Assembly: GCF_027359675.1 (NCBI RefSeq)
Contig: NZ_CP114786.1
Coordinates: 5,926,501 to 5,990,500 of the forward strand
Direction of reading: 5' to 3'
DNA: 64,000 bases
Source of the DNA: Roseibium sp. Sym1
GTDB lineage: Bacteria; Pseudomonadota; Alphaproteobacteria; Rhizobiales; Stappiaceae
Shown here: positions 8,990 through 18,213 of the stretch, in pieces
How the letters are laid out: every line of letters starts with the position of its first letter
How positions within the stretch are numbered: position 1 is the stretch's first letter
The notes under the pieces: generated by a model
The model's database searches: none
What the model was told of the DNA's origin: nothing
The model's input: only the letters and a program-made list of their open reading frames with translations
Program-made: the position numbers and the translations under genes

Positions 8990-11614
8990 ATGTCTGACCA
9001 GAATCAGAATAGCGGGCAAGGTCTGTCCGAAGCGGAACTTCAGGAACTCGTTGCCGCCTCCGATTCCGGAGCCAGAAACCCTGCGGGTGCCGTCGGTCTT
9101 CTCATCGCGACGGTCGCGCTGGTCTGGTCCTGTTTTCAGGTTCTGCTCGCTTCCCCGATCGCCAACTATGTCCTGCCCTCGGATCTGATCAACAACAGCC
9201 GCCAGTTTCACCTCGCCTTCGCAATGTTCCTGGCGTTCATGGCCTATCCCGCCTTGAAAAGCAGCCCGCGCCACTACATTCCGGTCCAGGACTGGGTGCT
9301 TGCGCTGTTCGGCGCGTTCATCGCGCTTTACGGCTATTTTTTCTACCACAAGATCGTCAACAATGGCGGCCTGGCCGACGACACCGACAAGTGGTTCGCA
9401 CTGGCGGGTATCGTCGTGCTGTTCGAGGCCGCGCGCCGCGCCCTCGGCCCCGCCATGGCCATCGTCGCCACGGTGTTCCTGCTTTATGTCTTCTTCGGCT
9501 CGTCCGAATGGGTGCCTGAAGTGATCCGCTGGAAGGGCGCTTCGCTGCAAAAGGCGATGAGCCACATGTGGATCACGTCGGAAGGCGTCTTCGGCATCGC
9601 CCTCGGCGTTTCGACGAAGTTCGTGTTCCTGTTCGTGCTGTTCGGCGCACTTCTGGACAAGGCAGGCGCCGGCAATTACTTCATCAAGATGGCGTTCGGC
9701 GCCCTCGGCCACCTCAAGGGCGGCCCGGCCAAAGCCGCAGTGGTCGGCTCCGCCGCCACCGGCCTGATCTCAGGCTCCTCGATCGCCAACGTGGTCACCA
9801 CCGGCACCTTCACCATTCCGCTGATGAAACGGGTCGGCTTCACCTCCGAGCAAGCCGGTTCCGTGGAAGTCGCGTCCTCGGTAAACGGCCAGATCATGCC
9901 GCCGGTCATGGGTGCAGCGGCCTTCCTGATGGTGGAATATGTCGGCATCTCCTACGTCGACGTCATCACCCACGCCTTCCTGCCCGCCGTGATCTCCTAT
10001 ATCGCGCTCGTTTACATCGTGCACCTGGAAGCGGTGAAGCGGAACATGCCGACCATCGGCCACAAGACCGTGTCGACCCTGCGGACCGTCCTTGGCATGT
10101 TCTTCTTCTTCGCCGGCTTCGCGGCGCTGTGTTACGGCATCCAGTATCCGATCGGCTGGATCGTCGCGCTGGTCCCCGAGGGATCCGGCTGGATCCTCGC
10201 CGCACTGGTGGTCCTGGCGTATCTTGCTCTCCTGAAGCTGGCCTCCACGGCGGAAGACCTTCATCCGGACGATCCCAACGCAAAGGAAATCACGCTTCCG
10301 GAGATTTCCGAGATCTACAAGACCGGCCTCTACTACCTGCTGCCGATCGTGGTGCTGGTCTATTTCCTGATGATCGAACAAAAGTCACCGGGCCTTTCGG
10401 CATTCTGGGCAACCGCGCTGCTGTTCGTCATCCTGTTGACCCAGCGTCCGATCAAGACCCTGTTCCGGGGTGAAAACGAACATGTCGAAGCCTTCAAGGC
10501 CGGTATCACCGACCTCGTTCACGGCATGATCGACGGTGCCCGCAACATGATCGGCATCGGCCTTGCGACTGCCACCGCCGGCGTGATCGTCGGCACTGTG
10601 ACGCTGACAGGCATCGGCCAGGTGATGGCCGACCTCGTCGAGTTCGTGTCCGGCGGCAACCTGGTGCTTATGCTCATCTTTGTAGGCATCTTGTCCCTGG
10701 TGCTTGGCATGGGCCTGCCGACGACGGCCAACTACATCGTGGTGTCGTCACTGATGGCCGGGGTCGTGGTCGAACTGGGTGCTCAGTCGGGCCTGATCGT
10801 TCCCCTGATCGCCGTGCACCTGTTCGTGTTCTATTTCGGCATCATGGCGGATGTGACGCCACCCGTGGGGCTTGCGTCCTTCGCCGCCGCAGCGGTGTCG
10901 GGCGGCGATGCGATCAAGACCGGCTTTACCGCCTTCTTCTATTCGCTGCGCACCGTCGCCCTGCCTTTCGTGTTCATCTTCAACACCGATCTGCTTCTGA
11001 TCGATGTCACGGTCACGCAAGGCATCCTGGTGTTCGTCATGGCGACCATAGCCATACTGGTGTTCACCGCCGGAACCATGGGCTATTTCATCACCAAGAG
11101 CCGGATCTACGAGAGCGTCGCCCTGGTTCTGATTGCCTTCGTGCTGTTCAGGCCCGATTTCTTCATGAACCGGATCCAGCCTCCCTTCGAGACGGTCGCG
11201 CCGGCCCAGTTTGTCGAGGCCGTCGGCAATGCGCCTGCAGGCAGCGAGATCCGGATGGTTCTGAGCGGTCCCGATTTCGATACCGGTGACACCACCGAGA
11301 CCCGTATCCTGATCAATCCCGGATCCGAGGACGGCGGCGAGGCCCGGCTGACGGCCCTCGGCCTGACAACCATCGACGAGGACGGCGTCCTCAAGCTGGA
11401 CGAGCCGTTCCCGGGCACACCCTATTTCGATCAGCTGGGCATGTTCGATTTCTATGGCGACGAGCCCGTCGTCGTGAAGGAAGCCAGGGTCGAGGCCGAC
11501 CAGCTACCGAAGGAACTTATCTACATTCCCGGTCTCATTCTCCTCGTCCTGGTCTATCTGCTGCAGCGCAGCCGTGCCGGCCGGGCACCCCGTGAAGAAG
11601 GAGCAACGGCATGA
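8990..11614 (+). CDS. TRAP transporter fused permease (4TM-12TM, DUF3394)
   Basis: Fused small and large membrane subunits of a sodium-driven TRAP importer, 874 residues. A DctQ-like part with four TM segments (about 35-165) is followed by a DctM-like part (about 185-690, GLISGSSIANVVTTGTFTIP, MGLPTTANYIV, DVTPPVGLASFAAAA). The C-terminal 180 residues hold a soluble DUF3394-type region and a last TM helix near 850. ATG at 8990 follows GGGGGA; an earlier in-frame start at 8861 would run through the hairpin and lacks conserved sequence. It overlaps the Usp gene by four bases. Confidence 0.92.
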   Translation: MSDQNQNSGQGLSEAELQELVAASDSGARNPAGAVGLLIATVALVWSCFQVLLASPIANYVLPSDLINNSRQFHLAFAMFLAFMAYPALKSSPRHYIPVQDWVLALFGAFIALYGYFFYHKIVNNGGLADDTDKWFALAGIVVLFEAARRALGPAMAIVATVFLLYVFFGSSEWVPEVIRWKGASLQKAMSHMWITSEGVFGIALGVSTKFVFLFVLFGALLDKAGAGNYFIKMAFGALGHLKGGPAKAAVVGSAATGLISGSSIANVVTTGTFTIPLMKRVGFTSEQAGSVEVASSVNGQIMPPVMGAAAFLMVEYVGISYVDVITHAFLPAVISYIALVYIVHLEAVKRNMPTIGHKTVSTLRTVLGMFFFFAGFAALCYGIQYPIGWIVALVPEGSGWILAALVVLAYLALLKLASTAEDLHPDDPNAKEITLPEISEIYKTGLYYLLPIVVLVYFLMIEQKSPGLSAFWATALLFVILLTQRPIKTLFRGENEHVEAFKAGITDLVHGMIDGARNMIGIGLATATAGVIVGTVTLTGIGQVMADLVEFVSGGNLVLMLIFVGILSLVLGMGLPTTANYIVVSSLMAGVVVELGAQSGLIVPLIAVHLFVFYFGIMADVTPPVGLASFAAAAVSGGDAIKTGFTAFFYSLRTVALPFVFIFNTDLLLIDVTVTQGILVFVMATIAILVFTAGTMGYFITKSRIYESVALVLIAFVLFRPDFFMNRIQPPFETVAPAQFVEAVGNAPAGSEIRMVLSGPDFDTGDTTETRILINPGSEDGGEARLTALGLTTIDEDGVLKLDEPFPGTPYFDQLGMFDFYGDEPVVVKEARVEADQLPKELIYIPGLILLVLVYLLQRSRAGRAPREEGATA

Positions 11615-12045
11615 CCAAGTCCGTTTTGTGCGCCGTCGATATTCAGCAGGACCACGACACCAAGGTGCTCGAGGTGGCCGACAAGCTGGCCCGTCTGGAC
11701 GATGCCCAGCTCGACGTCATCTCCGTGGTTCCCAATGCCGGCATGAACCTGGTCGCCTCCTATTTCGAAGAGAACTTCCAGGGGCAGATGGTCGAACAGA
11801 CCCGCGAAAAGCTCGTTGCAAAGGTCGGCGCCGTGCTTGGCGACGAGCGCAACAAGGACATCCGCCACCTGGTGACCACCGGCTCGATCTACGAGGAGAT
11901 CCTGGAAGTCGCCAAGAAGACCGGAGCCGACCTGATCGTCATCGGTGCGCACCAGCCGCATTTGAGCGAATACCTGCTCGGCCCGAACGCGGCCCGGGTC
12001 GTGCGCCATTCCAAGGCCTCGGTCTATGTGGTGCGGGACAACTGA
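11611..12045 (+). CDS. Universal stress protein of the TRAP operon
   Basis: A 144-residue single-domain UspA protein starting in the permease stop codon (ATGA). It has the family's opening strand (VLCAVDIQQDHD), but the ATP loop is degraded: VIGAHQPHLSEYLLGPNAARVVRHS keeps a GAx...G-N-A pattern rather than full G-2x-G-9x-G-S/T. Coupling to a TRAP permease mirrors TeaD of the Halomonas TeaABC ectoine importer, an ATP-binding modulator of transport; a similar role is inferred. Confidence 0.87.
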   Translation: MTKSVLCAVDIQQDHDTKVLEVADKLARLDDAQLDVISVVPNAGMNLVASYFEENFQGQMVEQTREKLVAKVGAVLGDERNKDIRHLVTTGSIYEEILEVAKKTGADLIVIGAHQPHLSEYLLGPNAARVVRHSKASVYVVRDN

Positions 12046-12124
12046 ACCGGCACACAGTCTGCTGAACCGGCACTCCCTTTGGTGATTGCGTCGAGGCTGC
12101 AGATCACGCGCGCCATCAAACTCC

Positions 12125-12163
12125 GTGTCACCCCGGGTGACCTGTTCAGACCGGGGGTGACAC
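12125..12163. terminator. Hairpin between convergent Usp and LysR genes
   Basis: GTGTCACCCCGG (12125-12136) pairs with CCGGGGGTGACAC (12151-12163) with one bulged G. It lies between converging genes. It also resembles the CCCGGGGTGACA repeat near 62.02 kb, so it may be a dispersed repeat serving as a terminator. Confidence 0.4.
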
Positions 12164-12203
12164 CGGGGTTTCGTGGCATTCGTCACCAATCCGGCGAGAC
12201 CGT

Positions 12204-13091
12204 CTAACCACTTCCCAGCAAAGCTGTTTTCAGCCGCTCGGTTTCACCGCTGAGCGGCCGGCTCTCCGGCCAGGCAATGTAGTAGCCCCTGCCGGTGGCC
12301 AGTTCCCCCCGGTTGAGCGGCACCAGATCCCCTGCAGCAATCTCCTCCCTCAGCAACGGCAAGGCACCGAGCGCGAGCCCCTGCCCTTTCAGCGCACGGC
12401 CGATTGTCTGGTTGTAGCTGGCGCAGGACTGGCCCGGCCAGTCACGGAATTCCGAGCGTCCGCTGCGCTGGATCCAGCCCGGCCAGTCGATCCAGTTGGG
12501 TGCCACACGCGGATAGTGCAGCAGCGGTGGGCGATCCGCCCCCTCCTCCGATTGCACCGCCGCGATGACGGCAGGCGCACCAACGGGCACAACGATCTCC
12601 TGAAACAGGAGCTGCGACACCCAGCCCGGAAAGCGGCCGTCGCCATGCAGGACCACCAGATCGTGATCCGCGCGCAGCAGATCGCCGAGATCGTCGACGG
12701 TCGACAGGTTGAACAGACAGGCCTCGTCCGAAAGGGCGAATTCCTTCAGCTTCGGCTGGAGCCAGAAGGCCGCAAGGGCGGTGACGGAAGCGATCCGGAC
12801 CACTGGCTGGCCGGGCACCTTGACCGCCCGCAGGGCCTGGTCGAGGTAATCGAGCGTCATGCCGGCCTTGTCGGCCAGGTACGTGCCCGCCTCCGTCGGC
12901 ACCAGCCGCCGCCCCGTGCGCTCGAACAGGTCGACGCCGAGCCACTCCTCGAGCTGGCGGATGCGCTTGCTGACCGCAGCCTGGGTGACATACAGCTCTT
13001 CGGCCGCCTCGGTGAAGCTCTGGTGCCGCATGGCGGCCTCGAAGAACACCAGCGTATCAAGGGGCGGCAGGGATTTTCGAAAGCCATACAT
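12204..13091 (-). CDS. LysR family regulator (GcvA-like)
   Basis: A 295-residue LTTR. The winged HTH occupies about 9-68 (MRHQSFTEAAEELYVTQAAVSKRIRQLEEWLG), followed by the periplasmic-binding-like effector domain from about 95. The opening PPLDTLVFFEAAMRH and the late GLALGALPLLREEIAAG motif are typical of the GcvA subgroup. ATG at 13091 is 95 bases from the divergent DddP-like gene, which it probably controls. The effector is unknown. Confidence 0.88.
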   Translation of the reverse strand: MYGFRKSLPPLDTLVFFEAAMRHQSFTEAAEELYVTQAAVSKRIRQLEEWLGVDLFERTGRRLVPTEAGTYLADKAGMTLDYLDQALRAVKVPGQPVVRIASVTALAAFWLQPKLKEFALSDEACLFNLSTVDDLGDLLRADHDLVVLHGDGRFPGWVSQLLFQEIVVPVGAPAVIAAVQSEEGADRPPLLHYPRVAPNWIDWPGWIQRSGRSEFRDWPGQSCASYNQTIGRALKGQGLALGALPLLREEIAAGDLVPLNRGELATGRGYYIAWPESRPLSGETERLKTALLGSG

Positions 13092-13186
13092 TCCTTCAGG
13101 TTATCCATAAGAGCGATTTTTTCCAGTCTTTTCGCAAAACATGCCCATGGCATTATTCCTTCAAGGAAACCTGGAGCACATTCGAA

Positions 13187-14446
13187 ATGGCTGAACTGGA
13201 CTGGCATGCGGAACGCAGCGATCTTGACGGACTGACCCAACTGGATCGCGCGCCCGCCAACGAGGACATAGACCTCGTCGCCGTGCGCACCTACCGGCAG
13301 CAGCGTGTGCGCGACAAGATGGCCGAATACGGCGTTGACGCGGTGATCCTGTCCGATCCGGTCAACATCCGCTATGCCACCGGCACCCGCAACATGCAGG
13401 TCTTTTCCATGCGCAACGCCGCATCGCGCTACCTGCTCCTGACACAGAACCGTTCGATCCTGTTTGAATTCACCGGCTGCCTGCATCTCGGGCAAGGCTT
13501 CGAGACCGTCGACGAGGTCCGCCCGTCCAAGACCGCCAGTTTCGTTGCCGCCGGCCCGCATATTGCCGAGCGCGAACGCAGCTGGGCGGATGAGATGGCG
13601 GACACGATCTTCGAACTGACCGGGTTGAAGGACGCCGTCGTTGGGCTCGAACGGCTCAACGCGGGAACCGCGATCGCGCTCAAGGAAACAGGCCTGAAAG
13701 TGGTCGATGCCCAGCAGCCGGTGGAGATGGCGCGTGCCATCAAGTCGGCGGAAGAAATGAAATGTGTGATCGCGTCCCTGCGCGCCACTGAAATCGGCGT
13801 CGGCAAGCTGCGCGAGGCGATCCGCCCGGGACTGACCGAAGCCGAACTGTGGTCGGTGCTGCACCAGTCGATCATCGAGCAGAACGGTGACTATGTCGAA
13901 ACGCGGCTGCTCAATGCCGGCGAGCGAACCAATCCGTGGTTCCAGGAAACTTCGGACAATGTCATCGGCGCCAACGAGTTGATCGCGCTCGATACGGACG
14001 TGGTCGGCTGCCACGGCTATTACGCCGACTTTTCCCGCACCTTCCATTCAGGGCCGGACCGGCCGACGGAGATCCAGCGCGAGCTCTACAAGGTCGCCTA
14101 TGAACAGGTGCATTGCAACATGGGCATCCTGTATCCGGGCATGAGTTTCCGCGACTATGCCGACCGGGCCTGGAACATCCCGGAGAAATATTACGCCAAC
14201 CGCTATTATCTTTCCGCCCATGGCTGCGGCATGACCGGGGAATACCCCTATCTCTATCACCACGGCGATTTCCCGGATGCAGGCTATGACGGCATCGTCG
14301 AGCCGGGCATGACGCTCTGTGTCGAGAGTTTCATCGGCGCGGAAGGCGGCAAGGAAGGCGTCAAGCTGGAGCAGCAGGTCCTGGTGACGGAGACCGGCAT
14401 CGAGATCCTGTCCGAGTTTCCGTTCGAGGCGCATCTGATGGCCTAG
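13187..14446 (+). CDS. M24-family enzyme, DddP-like but with altered active site
   Basis: A 419-residue M24 (creatinase/Xaa-Pro peptidase fold) protein resembling the DMSP lyase DddP, with a PVNIRYATGTRNMQ signature near 50-65 and the C-terminal metal domain. The DTD...D, H, E, E metal ligands are present with spacings (D-1-D-9-D, 64 to His, 35 to Glu, 15 to Glu) equal to those I recall for DddP, and Tyr lies five before the His. However the segment after the His reads HGCGMTGEYP, with Gly where DddP has its catalytic Asp (HG..xxDE). So DMSP lyase activity is doubtful. A methanethiol oxidase gene follows on the other strand. Confidence 0.72.
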   Translation: MAELDWHAERSDLDGLTQLDRAPANEDIDLVAVRTYRQQRVRDKMAEYGVDAVILSDPVNIRYATGTRNMQVFSMRNAASRYLLLTQNRSILFEFTGCLHLGQGFETVDEVRPSKTASFVAAGPHIAERERSWADEMADTIFELTGLKDAVVGLERLNAGTAIALKETGLKVVDAQQPVEMARAIKSAEEMKCVIASLRATEIGVGKLREAIRPGLTEAELWSVLHQSIIEQNGDYVETRLLNAGERTNPWFQETSDNVIGANELIALDTDVVGCHGYYADFSRTFHSGPDRPTEIQRELYKVAYEQVHCNMGILYPGMSFRDYADRAWNIPEKYYANRYYLSAHGCGMTGEYPYLYHHGDFPDAGYDGIVEPGMTLCVESFIGAEGGKEGVKLEQQVLVTETGIEILSEFPFEAHLMA

Positions 14447-14458
14447 GAAACAAGAGGA

Positions 14459-15118
14459 TCAGGCCCTCAGGGTCAGCGCCAGCGAAAACACGCCGACAAC
14501 AACCAGGCTGACGGCCCACACCCGGTCCAGGTTGAACCAGGCCTTTTGCAGGAAACGCAGCCCGAGCCAGTAATAGACCCCGACGGCAAGCAGGCTGCCG
14601 GCAAGGGCCATGGCCAGCGTGTGCACCGCGGCCACGGCCAATGCAGCACGCATGCCGGCCGACATGAGGGCGCCGGCTGCCTCGTGGCCCGCCTCCGTAT
14701 CGACCGCGCAAATGCCCAGATAGATCGGCACCAGCATCAGCCCGGCCCCGTGGGCAATGGCGACCAGAAAGGACCAGAGGCCGAGTTTTGCCGGCGAGAT
14801 CCGCGCCAGGAACCGGGGATGGCGATTGACGACCAGGAGATAGACACCCAGCCCGATGACGAGGCAGGCAGCGCCGATGCGGATTTCCCGTTCCAGGCTC
14901 ACCAGGGTGATCATCGCCGAAAACGGCAGGAGAATGGCCAGCATTGCCGCCAGATGCCCCGCAGCCAGTGCCAGCAGCGCGCGCAGAAGGGCCATTGCGC
15001 GCTGCTCCATCAGGGCAGCCGACACCGCAAGCGGCCAGCCCATGCCCGGGTTCAAACCGTGATAAAGACCCGATGCGATGACGGCCCACCACAGGGCCGC
15101 CAGACCCGTCTCACTCAA
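14459..15118 (-). CDS. Polytopic membrane protein paired with methanethiol oxidase
   Basis: A 219-residue integral membrane protein with about six TM segments and a conserved early motif, YHGLNPGMGWPLAV (residues about 19-32), plus a later LVAIAHGAGLMLVP with another His-Gly. The two His motifs resemble metal-transporter-like (HupE/RcnA-type) folds, but no substrate is assigned. The best start is TTG at 15118, because the first in-frame ATG would remove the conserved motif; it is four bases after the MtoX stop, so translation is probably coupled. It may help deliver a metal such as copper to the oxidase, which is inference. Confidence 0.65.
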   Translation of the reverse strand: MSETGLAALWWAVIASGLYHGLNPGMGWPLAVSAALMEQRAMALLRALLALAAGHLAAMLAILLPFSAMITLVSLEREIRIGAACLVIGLGVYLLVVNRHPRFLARISPAKLGLWSFLVAIAHGAGLMLVPIYLGICAVDTEAGHEAAGALMSAGMRAALAVAAVHTLAMALAGSLLAVGVYYWLGLRFLQKAWFNLDRVWAVSLVVVGVFSLALTLRA

Positions 15119-15121
15119 AAC

Positions 15122-16522
15122 CTAGACCGACGGAAAGCAGAAACTGTCGGTCGAGCAGTCACCGCCCTCAAGCCGGATCTGGTGGGACCGGTAGCCTTCC
15201 GGAAAGTCCACCCAGAAATCCGGATCGAGCGTCAGCCCGCCACCGGCCGTGGCCCGTGCCATCACCATGGCGGCGCCGCCCTCTCCCGGATAGAACTGGT
15301 CGTCCCAGGTGGAATAGAGCGAATTGGTCCAGTAGACCCGCTGGCCGTCCCGGCTGATCTCGACCATCTGCGGTCCGTAACCGAACGTCTTGCCGTTTGG
15401 ATGTTTCGTCTTCTTGACGATACCGCCGATCTCCACCTTGCCGGCCAACGTGGGATTCATCGGATCGGAGACATCATACTGATGCATCTCGCCCGTTCCC
15501 CAGCAGGCCACGTAGAGATACCTGTCGTCGAGACTCAGGTCGATATCCGTCACCAGGGGCGGCACCGCGGAGAAACCTTTCAGGAGGTCCGGAAGGTCCG
15601 CCGGATCGGCCGGCTGCGGGTCGATGGTGATGGTCTTCTTGGCCTCGAAAGTGCCGTCGTCCTTGCGCCACCAGGTGAAGATCGCCCCTTGCAGGTTGGT
15701 CGTGTCGACCACGACACCGCAGAACCCATACTGTTTGGCGGGGTCATGTGCCGGCCGGATTTCCAGGGCCATCTGATGGTTTTCACCCAGATCGATGGTC
15801 TGGATGTTCTTGCGCCCCCGCAGGTCCCAGAAATGGATCTTGTGGCCGTATTTGTTGGACAGAAGATCCTCCGCGACGATGCCGTTCTCGAATTGCGGCG
15901 GCAGTCCCCATTCGGAGGAAACCATGTAGTCGCGCGGCAGGTTCCACCAGAAATCATAGTGCTTGTCCTGGATGCCGCGATCCATCTCGTAGCGGCCGAG
16001 GATGTCGAAGGTCTCGCAATCCATGATGAAGATGCCCGGCGGACCGTCAGTGCCGTCCGGCCCGCCGCCGCCGAGGGTCGAGACATAGATCCCCTCCGGA
16101 CCGCAATGGATGGTGTGCGGGCGGGAATAGCCTGTCTTGGCGAACACTTCTTCCGGTTCGATGATCTTGTGGATCTTCGCCTTCAGCGGCTCCTTCACAT
16201 CGATCACGTAGATGCGCGACGAGCGGATGCCCGGGATGATCAGGTAACGGCGTTCGAGAAAGGCGTGCCCGGTCAGTGGCGACAGGGCCGAAGAACAGGC
16301 ATTCCAGCCGAAGTGATGGAACTCGTCGCCCTTGTTCGGCATCAAAACGGTATGCACGATCTTGCTGTAGTCGGGACTATCGGGATCCACATTGACCACC
16401 GCCAGACCGTCTGGCCGGGAGAAATCCGGACTGAGCATCAGGGTGAAGGCCAGTTTCTCGACCGGTGCTTCCATTGCCATTCTGGCGGTCGGGTAAAAAC
16501 TCGGATCTGGTCTCAAATTCAT
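15122..16522 (-). CDS. mtoX: Methanethiol oxidase / selenium-binding protein (SBP56 family)
   Basis: SBP56-family beta-propeller; bacterial members oxidise methanethiol to formaldehyde, sulfide and peroxide with copper. The 466 residues carry the conserved HHFGWNACSS (near 75), YSRPHTIHCGPEG (about 140), YDFWWNLPRDYMVSSEWG (about 198-215) and LYVACWGTGEMHQYDVSDP segments. The start at 16522 follows GAGGGAGG. No signal peptide is visible, unlike the periplasmic Hyphomicrobium enzyme, so a cytoplasmic location or unusual export is likely. It is followed by a coupled membrane protein gene. The DddP-like and GST genes around it suggest organosulfur handling. Confidence 0.82.
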   Translation of the reverse strand: MNLRPDPSFYPTARMAMEAPVEKLAFTLMLSPDFSRPDGLAVVNVDPDSPDYSKIVHTVLMPNKGDEFHHFGWNACSSALSPLTGHAFLERRYLIIPGIRSSRIYVIDVKEPLKAKIHKIIEPEEVFAKTGYSRPHTIHCGPEGIYVSTLGGGGPDGTDGPPGIFIMDCETFDILGRYEMDRGIQDKHYDFWWNLPRDYMVSSEWGLPPQFENGIVAEDLLSNKYGHKIHFWDLRGRKNIQTIDLGENHQMALEIRPAHDPAKQYGFCGVVVDTTNLQGAIFTWWRKDDGTFEAKKTITIDPQPADPADLPDLLKGFSAVPPLVTDIDLSLDDRYLYVACWGTGEMHQYDVSDPMNPTLAGKVEIGGIVKKTKHPNGKTFGYGPQMVEISRDGQRVYWTNSLYSTWDDQFYPGEGGAAMVMARATAGGGLTLDPDFWVDFPEGYRSHQIRLEGGDCSTDSFCFPSV

Positions 16523-16676
16523 GTCGTCCTCCCTCAAGCATGACGCATTTCAAGACGGAGTTCCCGCAATCTTTTTGTATTTTGTCGAACTCCCGCCTTC
16601 ATACCGGACGCGGTTGTCCAAGCACGTCGCATCCTTGGCCTCGACCCGCGCCCTTCTCCGGGGAAGCGCTCGGCCT

Positions 16677-16702
16677 GGTGCAACAGAAAGAGAATGCACC
16701 AA
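16677..16702. promoter_or_regulatory. Inverted repeat between mtoX and the GST gene
   Basis: TGGTGCA (16677-16683) and TGCACCA (16696-16702) are perfect 7-bp arms 12 bp apart in the 438-base divergent spacer 16523-16960. It could bind a dimeric regulator of either gene. I see no other element or small gene in this spacer. Confidence 0.35.
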
Positions 16703-16960
16703 CCGCGAGCACAGGTCGATGGAAAAAAGAATCGCTCTTCCGCGACGATCCCGGCATCAGAGACTTCAGCATCAGCACTTTCAGCAAACTGGTTTCAGTT
16801 TCAGATATCTTTGCGCAACAAATTTCCTATGACACAAACGCGACCCTAGGCAATTCCGACTTCACCTCCTATTTGATCGTAAGATTGCGATGGATTATAC
16901 AGTCCACCAAGTCTGCTTTCGTTTCTGTTCAAAGCCCGCCCCGTGCCGGAGACCTGCCTC

Positions 16961-17827
16961 ATGAGTGACCCCACCTACACCCCGCCAAAAGTCTGGACCT
17001 GGGAACAGCCCAATGGCGGTGAGTTCGCCAGCATCAACCGGCCTGTATCCGGCGCGACCCATGACAAGGACCTGCCGGTCGGCAAACATCCGCTGCAGCT
17101 CTATTCCCTGGCCACCCCCAACGGGGTCAAGGTCACCGTCATGCTGGAAGAGCTGCTGGCGCTTGGCCACCGGGGCGCGGAATATGATGCCTGGCTGATC
17201 AAGATCCAGGAAGGCGACCAGTTCTCCAGCGGCTTTGTCGGCGCCAATCCGAACTCGAAGATCCCGGCCCTGGTCGACCACTCGACGACACCGGCGACGC
17301 GTGTCTTCGAATCCGGCTCGATCCTTCTGTACCTCGCCGAGAAGTTCGGTGAGTTCCTGCCGACCGACCCGGCCAAGCGCACAGAAACCCTCAACTGGCT
17401 GTTCTGGCAGATGGGCTCCGCCCCCTATCTCGGTGGCGGCTTCGGCCACTTCTATGCCTACGCGCCGGAGAAGTTCCAGTACCCGATCGACCGTTTCGCC
17501 ATGGAAGCCAAGCGCCAGCTTGACGTGCTCGACAAGGCCCTTGCAGAGCGTCCCTACATTGCCGGCGAAGACTACACCATTGCCGACATGGCGATCTTCC
17601 CGTGGTACGGCAACATGGTCCTCGGCCGCGCCTACAACGCCGGAGAATTCCTCTCGGTGCATGAGTACAAGAACCTCATTGCCTGGGCCGAGAAGATCGA
17701 TGCCCGTCCGGCCGTCGTGCGCGGACGCAAGGTTAACCGGACCTGGGGCGAAGATCACGAGCAGCTTGCCGAGCGTCACGACGCCGCAGACCTGGACGCC
17801 AAGGAGGCGGCCGCCGCCGCGGAATAA
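16961..17827 (+). CDS. yghU: Glutathione S-transferase, YghU/Nu class
   Basis: 288 residues, the same length as E. coli YghU, a Nu-class GST with glutathione-disulfide oxidoreductase activity. The N-terminal extension (KVWTWEQPNGGEFASINRPVSGATHDKDLPVG-like, about 10-42) precedes a thioredoxin-fold domain with LYSLATPNGVKVTVMLEE, the SSGFVGANPNSKIPAL segment and the ESGSILLYLAEKFG glutathione-binding loop. The helical C-terminal domain ends in an Ala-rich tail. ATG 16961 is used; an upstream GTG at 16943 lacks support. It stands alone after a long spacer. Confidence 0.88.
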   Translation: MSDPTYTPPKVWTWEQPNGGEFASINRPVSGATHDKDLPVGKHPLQLYSLATPNGVKVTVMLEELLALGHRGAEYDAWLIKIQEGDQFSSGFVGANPNSKIPALVDHSTTPATRVFESGSILLYLAEKFGEFLPTDPAKRTETLNWLFWQMGSAPYLGGGFGHFYAYAPEKFQYPIDRFAMEAKRQLDVLDKALAERPYIAGEDYTIADMAIFPWYGNMVLGRAYNAGEFLSVHEYKNLIAWAEKIDARPAVVRGRKVNRTWGEDHEQLAERHDAADLDAKEAAAAAE

Positions 17828-18085
17828 TTTCCTGACGGCGGCGGGTGCGCAAGTCGTGTCTGCCGCCGAAAAAATATACATGGTGAAATTATAGACGAAC
17901 GACCCGGATATTTAATTCGGCGGGGTAAAAAATACTAAATCCCGGCGATTGCTGAGTATTCCGGCCAATCCATCCGTCCAATGCCAGTTTCCGGCGGCCA
18001 CGTTGCGTTGCGCCTCTGAATTTAATGTCGGTCTGCTCTCAGGGTGCAGTGCGGTAATACCGTGCGAAATAAGAGCAAACACACC

Positions 18086-18114
18086 TTGTCATAAGTAATT
18101 TTTTCGTTTCTAAA
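18086..18114 (+). promoter_or_regulatory. Possible pntA promoter
   Basis: TTGTCA (18086-18091) and TCTAAA (18109-18114) are 17 bp apart in AT-rich DNA about 100 bases before pntA. The match to the -10 consensus is weak. The spacer 17828-18213 otherwise holds an AT-rich stretch and a GC hairpin after the GST gene, with no coding sequence seen. Confidence 0.35.
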
Positions 18115-18213
18115 TTCGCTACACGTTTTTGAGGGATCGGGCGTCGCAGGGGGATTTCATTCGCCGGAGCGGCCGTTCGCGCCCTCTTCTCAACAATCTT
18201 GTTGGAGCGACGA

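Noticed and set aside
13187..14446. Naming this gene dddP outright
   Set aside because: The catalytic Asp position appears to be Gly, so only a DddP-like call is supported.
17836..17867. CGGCGGC/GCCGCCG hairpin after the GST gene as a terminator
   Set aside because: The stem is followed by As, not Ts, and the loop is long.
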